From an uncultured Bacteroidia bacterium (GTDB lineage Bacteria > Bacteroidota > Bacteroidia > SpSt-205): a stretch of 7,230 bases of DNA. The DNA is taken from the NCBI GenBank assembly GCA_937995505.1, contig CALKJV010000167.1, forward strand, positions 1-7,230, read 5' to 3'. Made by a program: the position numbers and the translations under genes. The notes below the pieces were generated by a model. That model searched no databases, had not been told where the DNA came from, and saw only the letters and a list, made by a program, of their open reading frames with translations. Of the stretch, positions 4,463 through 7,230 are shown in pieces (position 1 is the stretch's first letter; the number at the start of each line of letters is the position of its first letter).

Positions 4463-7230
4463 GTGCGAAGAGCTCCTCTCGGGCTTCTTTTTACCTTACT
4501 CTGGGCGCAGCTGCAGGATGATTTTTCGGATGGGGATTTCACGAATAACCCCACCTGGAGCGGTACGGATGCTTACTGGACCATCACCTCCGATAAGCGC
4601 CTGCGCAGCAATGGCCCTTCTGCTACCGCTACCCTGTACCTCTCTACCCCCAATAGCCTGATAGACGATATAGAATGGCGCTTCTGGGTGCGGGTGGGTT
4701 TTAATCCTTCCACACAGAACTATGTGCGCATTTACCTCGTAGCGGACCGAGCTGACCTTACGGATCCTGGGCTCAATGGCTATTACCTTAAGCTGGGAGG
4801 AATTTCGGGTTCGCTGGACAGCCTGGAGCTATGGCGGCAGGCGGGTACCACGCATATGCGGCTTGCGGGGGGCATCCCAGGGCGCTTCGGCAATACCAAT
4901 AACATCCTCTGGGTACGGGTGCTGCGCTCCAGCACCGGCACTTGGGAAGCCTACACCGACACCGCCGGCTACTGGGAAGCGGAGTTTACTGTAACCGATA
5001 ACTCCCTCACTACCACCAGCTACTTCGGGGTGTATTTCGCGCATACCTCTACCAATCGGCAAAACCTCTGGCTGGATGATTTTTATATCGGCCCGCAGCT
5101 AATAGACATGCTTCCGCCCCATCTTGTGGGGGTGGAGATTCTTTCGCCGACCCAGCTCAAGCTAACCTTTTCAGAAGCTGTAGAACTAAGTTCGGCTACC
5201 AGCCCGGCCAATTATACTCTCACGCCGGGACCGATCCCTATTACGGCAGCGACCCGGCCTACCCTTAGTACCGTAGAGCTTACCTTAGGGCAGAACCTCC
5301 AGCCCTCTGAGCCCTATACTTTGACCTATGCGGGCATTCAAGACATGGCTGGTAATGTGGGCGGGGGAAGCTTCTCCCCGATAGTCCTGCCCGAAGCCGT
5401 AGCCGTAGGCGACCTGGTGTTTTCGGAGATTATGGCTAAGCCTACTCCGCCAGTGGGTTTGCCGCCGTATGAGTACTGCGAGCTTTTCAATACTTCAAAT
5501 AAGTGGCTAGACCTTAAGGATGTGCGATTTTGCGATGCGGCTCGGTGTGTCACGCTGCCAGCGGTAACTCTGCCGCCAGGTTCTTACCTGCTACTTGTAC
5601 CCAGTGCTGCTGCGAGCGACTATCCGTACGCAATTGCTCTTTCTAGCTGGCCTACCCTCAATGACAGTGGAGATAGCCTTTCGCTGTGGGGGCCTAATGA
5701 TGAGCCTTTGGATGCTGTAATTTACAGCTCGGCCTGGTACCGCAATCCCGCAAAAGCCCAAGGAGGCTGGAGCTTAGAGCGGATTGATCTGAGCAACCGT
5801 TGCGCTACGGACTCTAACTGGATTGCGTCGCAAGATCCCAGTGGAGGCACGCCGGGCGCCGCCAATAGTGTAGCTGGTACGTGGCAAGACTTGACTCCGC
5901 CTAGTCTGGTACAGGTGAGCTTTCGAGCTGCAGATGAGATGGTCTTGCGCTTCTCAGAGCCTGTAGATACCGTAGCTATGCAAAGTCCAGCTCGCTACCA
6001 GATTGTAGGTGGTCCAGCTGTGCAGCAAGCAAGCGTCTGGGAGCCTCGAGAGGTACTTCTGCGCCTCGCTAGCCCTATCCCTACTAGCACAGACTTAGTT
6101 TTGGAGGTGCTTGCGCGCGACTGCATGGGCAATGAAGCTCAGCTAAGTTATCCCTTCGGCTTACCGGAGCCAGCTGACCCTTTTGATGTCGTGCTTACAG
6201 AGATTATGGCCGATCCCGATCCGCCAGTGGGCCTGCCGCCTTTTGAGTACATAGAGCTGTATAACCGTTCTACCAAGTGGATCTCCTTAGAGGGCTGGGG
6301 CTTGCAGATAGGCCGTTCTTCCCGCACGCTGCCCGGCTATCTTTTACGGCCCGGGGCTTACTTAGTACTCTCTTCGGTGGAGGGGGCGCTTGCTTTGGCC
6401 TCGTACGGGCCTACCTTAGGGCTCACGAGCTTCCCTGCTGTACCTAATAGCGGAGCTACAATCACCCTTTCGGACCCTTCAGGGCGTCTCATAGAGAGCG
6501 TTACCTACAGCTTAGACTGGTACGGCGACCCGACCAAGAAAGAAGGCGGATGGAGCTTAGAGCGACGGTGGGCAGACTGGCTGTGTGGGGGCGCCACTGG
6601 ATGGGGAGCAAGTGTCGCAGACTTAGGGGGCACGCCTGGAGGCCCAAGCAGCCTCCGGGAAAGTACTGCTCCACCGCCAGCCTCTATCGTACAGGCCTAC
6701 TACGTCTCTCCCAGCCTCTACCTGCGCTTCTCGGAGCGGATGGATAGTCTTTCTCTGGCAGATGTAGGGCGCTATGCCTTAGAGCCCGAGGCCCCTCTTT
6801 TGGCTGCTACCCCTTTGGAAGGAGGGTTTGCTGTGGAGCTTTTGCCTATGGTAGCCCTGCGGGAAAACACCACCTATCGCATCCAGGCCTTCGGGCTAAG
6901 CTCCTGCGCAGGGCAGCTCTACGATACCCTCTGGGCAGAGCTGGCCGTACCCGCGCCTATTCAGCCTGGGGATGTGGTTATCAATGAGATTCTTCCTGAG
7001 CCGCAGTCGGGCGGGGCTCGCTATGTGGAGCTGTATAACGTCTCGGATAAGCTGGTAGACATAGGTAGTCTCGCCTTAGCGAGGGGCTCGCCTCCGACTC
7101 GCTGGCAAGTGGTAGCTTCAGGGCCGGTGCTCCTCAGGCCAAGGAGCTACCTATGCTTATCAGCGGATACGGCAGATGTGCAGCGTCGTTACTTGCCCCC
7201 GCCGGAGGCTCGCTTCCACCAGATGCGCGG
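4463..7230 (+). CDS. Large exported multi-domain lamin-tail (LTD) protein with Ig-like domains (3' end outside window)
   Basis: Uninterrupted frame of 922 codons running off the right edge. The GTG at 4463 is chosen because it gives a clean signal peptide (MRRAPLG, LLFTLLWA, cleavage near WAQ). No in-frame ATG occurs before about residue 130, although the frame stays open upstream into the lyase gene. Residues about 19-213 form a beta-rich domain of the type that opens many Bacteroidota LTD proteins: DDFSDGDFTNNPTW at the start, LWLDDFYIGP at the end. Repeated modules follow: Ig-like/SbsA-type domains at about 216-300, 476-560 and 733-820 (LKLTFSEAVE, MVLRFSEPVD, LYLRFSERMD), each followed by a lamin-tail domain at about 317-468, 574-730 and from 836. 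LTD1 and LTD2 share EIMA, PPVGLPP, EY.EL, GGWSLER and GGTPG. Relatives usually end in a type IX secretion or gliding-type C-terminal signal, which would lie outside the window. A cell-surface or secreted structural/adhesive role is inferred; no catalytic motif is seen. Confidence 0.85.
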   Translation, partial: MRRAPLGLLFTLLWAQLQDDFSDGDFTNNPTWSGTDAYWTITSDKRLRSNGPSATATLYLSTPNSLIDDIEWRFWVRVGFNPSTQNYVRIYLVADRADLTDPGLNGYYLKLGGISGSLDSLELWRQAGTTHMRLAGGIPGRFGNTNNILWVRVLRSSTGTWEAYTDTAGYWEAEFTVTDNSLTTTSYFGVYFAHTSTNRQNLWLDDFYIGPQLIDMLPPHLVGVEILSPTQLKLTFSEAVELSSATSPANYTLTPGPIPITAATRPTLSTVELTLGQNLQPSEPYTLTYAGIQDMAGNVGGGSFSPIVLPEAVAVGDLVFSEIMAKPTPPVGLPPYEYCELFNTSNKWLDLKDVRFCDAARCVTLPAVTLPPGSYLLLVPSAAASDYPYAIALSSWPTLNDSGDSLSLWGPNDEPLDAVIYSSAWYRNPAKAQGGWSLERIDLSNRCATDSNWIASQDPSGGTPGAANSVAGTWQDLTPPSLVQVSFRAADEMVLRFSEPVDTVAMQSPARYQIVGGPAVQQASVWEPREVLLRLASPIPTSTDLVLEVLARDCMGNEAQLSYPFGLPEPADPFDVVLTEIMADPDPPVGLPPFEYIELYNRSTKWISLEGWGLQIGRSSRTLPGYLLRPGAYLVLSSVEGALALASYGPTLGLTSFPAVPNSGATITLSDPSGRLIESVTYSLDWYGDPTKKEGGWSLERRWADWLCGGATGWGASVADLGGTPGGPSSLRESTAPPPASIVQAYYVSPSLYLRFSERMDSLSLADVGRYALEPEAPLLAATPLEGGFAVELLPMVALRENTTYRIQAFGLSSCAGQLYDTLWAELAVPAPIQPGDVVINEILPEPQSGGARYVELYNVSDKLVDIGSLALARGSPPTRWQVVASGPVLLRPRSYLCLSADTADVQRRYLPPPEARFHQMR
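5426..5476 (+). repeat. Internal coding repeat, copy 1 (start of lamin-tail domain 1)
   Basis: Encodes EIMAKPTPPVGLPPYEY. It matches copy 2 at 41 of 51 bases by hand alignment without gaps. Most synonymous differences are at third positions, so the similarity reflects protein-level conservation of the duplicated LTD module rather than a recent DNA duplication. Confidence 0.8.
6200..6250 (+). repeat. Internal coding repeat, copy 2 (start of lamin-tail domain 2)
   Basis: Encodes EIMADPDPPVGLPPFEY and lies 774 bp (258 codons) after copy 1. The third module begins equivalently at 6986, 786 bp later, with EILPEPQSGGARYVELYN. It lacks the PPVGLPP insert, so only two copies of this sequence are present in the window. 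Confidence 0.8.

Noticed and set aside
4467..4493. GAAG...CTTC followed by TTTTT as a terminator
   Set aside because: The stem is about 4 bp with mismatches, and the sequence codes for the signal peptide of the lamin-tail protein.
4096..4554. 152-residue minus-strand open frame
   Set aside because: It lies antisense to the conserved lyase C-terminus and the next gene's signal peptide; its composition (Arg, Ser, Cys, Gly rich) looks like a shadow frame and no family motif is seen.
4776..4994. Short plus-strand frame at the position of the N-terminal domain of the lamin-tail protein
   Set aside because: The GTG-started frame is uninterrupted through this region and encodes recognisable Bacteroidota-type sequence; the short frame is a shadow.
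1..7230. tRNA, rRNA, CRISPR, insertion sequence, phage or defence-system content
   Set aside because: Read for on both strands: no cloverleaf-like or rRNA sequence, no regularly spaced direct repeats outside the protein-coding modules, no transposase, integrase, nuclease or toxin motifs.

Overview
The window looks like ordinary chromosomal DNA of a member of the Bacteroidota, with moderately high GC by eye (somewhat above 50%). The evidence for this lineage is the combination of protein families: a TPR protein fused to a SpoIIE-type phosphatase with the 'VSGDF' signature, a small secreted protein with a carboxypeptidase-regulatory-like domain, and a large secreted lamin-tail-domain protein whose N-terminus (DDFSDGDFTNNPTW) and LTD motif (PPVGLPP.EY.EL) are typical of Bacteroidota surface proteins. 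No start codon has a well-placed Shine-Dalgarno sequence, which also fits. I cannot name the genus.

Layout from left to right. Bases 2-1510 (+): the 3' part of a TPR/PP2C-type phosphatase gene that begins upstream of the window. Bases 1507-2190 (+): a small exported protein with a carboxypeptidase-like regulatory domain, overlapping the phosphatase gene by ATGA and probably translationally coupled to it. Bases 2172-2939 (-): a Rossmann/DUF2520 oxidoreductase-like gene, convergent with the previous gene and overlapping its 3' end by 19 bp. Bases 2967-4406 (+): a PLP-dependent enzyme of the sphingosine-1-phosphate lyase/group II decarboxylase family, divergent from the DUF2520 gene across a 27-bp gap. 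Bases 4463-7230 (+): the first 922 codons of a large exported protein built from an N-terminal beta-sandwich-like domain followed by repeated Ig-like + lamin-tail modules, starting at GTG and running off the right edge.

The genes fall into three transcriptional groups: (i) phosphatase + regulatory-domain protein, (ii) the DUF2520 gene alone on the minus strand, (iii) the lyase and, 56 bp later, the lamin-tail protein, possibly with its own promoter. No shared pathway is evident. The lyase could act on sphingolipid-derived long-chain-base phosphates, which some Bacteroidota make, but no sphingolipid biosynthesis gene is in view. There are no RNA genes, CRISPR arrays, insertion sequences or phage genes. 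I did not find a convincing new multi-gene system. The points most worth a second look are the lyase itself, the repeat architecture of the lamin-tail protein, the apparent leaderless starts, and a marked codon-context bias (ATA almost always followed by G).
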